In this document: positions 62,799-64,000 of the stretch, one piece after another
Layout of the letters: every line of letters begins with the position of its first letter
Position numbering within the stretch: position 1 is the first letter of the stretch
From: Faecalibacter rhinopitheci
GTDB taxonomy: Bacteria > Bacteroidota > Bacteroidia > Flavobacteriales > Weeksellaceae
Assembly: GCF_015234135.1 (NCBI RefSeq)
Contig: NZ_JADGIK010000001.1
Coordinates: 528,971 to 592,970, forward strand
Direction: 5' to 3'
DNA length: 64,000 nt
Notes under the pieces: generated by a model
What the model saw: only the letters and a program-made list of their open reading frames with translations
Told to the model about the DNA's origin: nothing
Databases searched by the model: none
Position numbers and translations under genes: made by a program

Positions 62799-64000
62799 GT
62801 TGTGAATTCCTTTCATTTTGGTATTTTTACCAAAGCAATTACAACAATCTATTCCTTCATACACTCCGAACATTTGTTGTGAATTCCTTTCATTTTGGTA
62901 TTTTTACCAAAGCAATTACAACGAAGTGTTAGTTGATCTAGTTGGTGAAGTAGTTGTGAATTCCTTTCATTTTGGTATTTTTACCAAAGCAATTACAACT
63001 TCATCGTTCAATAACCAATAAAGAGTTGTGTTGTGAATTCCTTTCATTTTGGTATTTTTACCAAAGCAATTACAACAAAAAAGTTTTTCAATACTTTAAA
63101 ACACGTGTTGTGAATTCCTTTCATTTTGGTATTTTTACCAAAGCAATTACAACAGGATGAAGTGAGCAATCGAATAAATTCTGGTTGTGAATTCCTTTCA
63201 TTTTGGTATTTTTACCAAAGCAATTACAACAGACATTGTCGTGAATACCATCACTATTTCGTTGTGAATTCCTTTCATTTTGGTATTTTTACCAAAGCAA
63301 TTACAACAATTGTTCAATTCGTCCCAACGCAATCCTGGTTGTGAATTCCTTTCATTTTGGTATTTTTACCAAAGCAATTACAACAAAGATGAAAATGAAG
63401 TAATAGGCGTTGCTGTTGTGAATTCCTTTCATTTTGGTATTTTTACCAAAGCAATTACAACCAACAACAGCTGAAAAAACGGCATGGAATAGTTGTGAAT
63501 TCCTTTCATTTTGGTATTTTTACCAAAGCAATTACAACTTGTATTATTGGTAAGATGAAAGGGAGAGGGTTGTGAATTCCTTTCATTTTGGTATTTTTAC
63601 CAAAGCAATTACAACTACTTACGGATTTCCAACTACTTTAAGAGTGTTGTGAATTCCTTTCATTTTGGTATTTTTACCAAAGCAATTACAACTTCATCGT
63701 TCAATAACCAATAAAGAGTTGTGTTGTGAATTCCTTTCATTTTGGTATTTTTACCAAAGCAATTACAACAAAAAAGTTTTTCAATACTTTAAAACACGTG
63801 TTGTGAATTCCTTTCATTTTGGTATTTTTACCAAAGCAATTACAACAGGATGAAGTGAGCAATCGAATAAATTCTGGTTGTGAATTCCTTTCATTTTGGT
63901 ATTTTTACCAAAGCAATTACAACAGACATTGTCGTGAATACCATCACTATTTCGTTGTGAATTCCTTTCATTTTGGTATTTTTACCAAAGCAATTACAAC
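62799..64000 (+). CRISPR. CRISPR array, type II-C style repeats; 16 perfect repeats in view
   Basis: Sixteen identical 47-nt repeats at exactly 77-base intervals (repeat starts 62799, 62876, 62953, and so on to 63954), with 30-nt spacers throughout. The repeat begins GTTGTGAATTCCTTTCATTT and ends ACCAAAGCAATTACAAC, with an inner 7-bp hairpin TTTGGTA/TACCAAA. Fifteen spacers follow perfect repeats in view plus one after the degenerate repeat. Length and GTTGT...ACAAC ends suggest type II-C (Cas9 alone with Cas1/Cas2), as in other Flavobacteriia; no cas gene is in the window. The last repeat ends exactly at the window edge, so the array continues. Confidence 0.98.
63646..63953 (+). repeat. Second copy of a four-spacer block within the array
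   Basis: These 308 bases (four repeats and four spacers) equal 62953-63260 base for base by eye. The spacers beginning TTCATCGTTC, AAAAAAGTTT, AGGATGAAGT and AGACATTGTC occur in the same order in both, with five other spacers in between. Confidence 0.95.

Noticed and set aside
62747..63853. Repeated short open frames of 60-72 codons at the right end
   Set aside because: They are translations of the CRISPR repeat itself; peptides repeat every two units with no coding logic.

Overview
The window is chromosomal DNA of a low-GC member of Bacteroidetes, most likely Flavobacteriia. The evidence is AT-rich sequence, repeated promoter boxes of the Bacteroidetes form TAnnTTTG, a giant secreted protein with the gliding-motility (CHU_C) C-terminal domain used by type IX secretion, a BamA-like outer-membrane protein, and a CRISPR array with 47-nt repeats typical of type II-C systems in this class. 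Empedobacter/Weeksella relatives are a reasonable guess, but species cannot be fixed from the sequence alone.

Layout. 1-2.8 kb: the end of an RNA-repair cluster, with two tandem nucleotidyltransferases of the RlaP type and the RNA ligase RtcB. 2.8-8.5 kb: hemF, a broken small secreted protein, an Fe(II)/2-oxoglutarate-type oxygenase, two orphan hypotheticals, a possible structured RNA and an M28 peptidase. 8.6-19.3 kb: housekeeping genes (thiolase, accA, dnaB, aldehyde dehydrogenase, truncated haemoglobin, rbfA, a LolC/E-type permease, a BamA-like protein, an NlpC/P60 lipoprotein, a sigma factor). 19.4-19.8 kb: four identical tRNA-Gln(UUG) genes from one promoter. 20.2-48.2 kb: a dispersed purine region on the minus strand (xpt, guaA, purD, purH, purN, and purL-purC-purF-purM), interrupted by mtgA, a secreted repeat-protein cluster (23.4-28.1 kb), an FKBP isomerase, a Pif1-like helicase and a type IX-secreted giant (34.3-38.2 kb). 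48.7-56.6 kb: a PAS-LuxR regulator, the lower-ligand end of cobalamin synthesis (cobT-cobS-cobC), a DnaJ-like protein, an Ntn-hydrolase, a probable DUF1826 protein and a DUF6428/ArsR pair with matching operators. 56.8-62.6 kb: a bacteriophytochrome histidine kinase, a frameshifted membrane protein, a DUF389 membrane protein and nhaA. 62.7-64 kb: a CRISPR array that runs off the right edge without cas genes in view.

How the genes work together. Nine purine genes cover most late de novo steps to IMP, then GMP and xanthine salvage. Three of them (xpt, purH, purD) carry a nearly identical AAACTTTAAAAACTAAA-type element just before the start codon. A set of hairpins with a shared core sits between purL and purC. 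RtcB and its nucleotidyltransferases form an RNA end-healing and sealing set. CobT, CobS and CobC attach and mature the lower ligand of B12.

The most rewarding points are the CRISPR array (a four-spacer block present twice, a decayed first repeat, and a possible promoter inside every repeat), the purine motif, the purL-purC hairpins, the phytochrome with Gln at a normally conserved His, and the paired ArsR-type operators. All functional names rest on reading motifs by eye; no database search was run.
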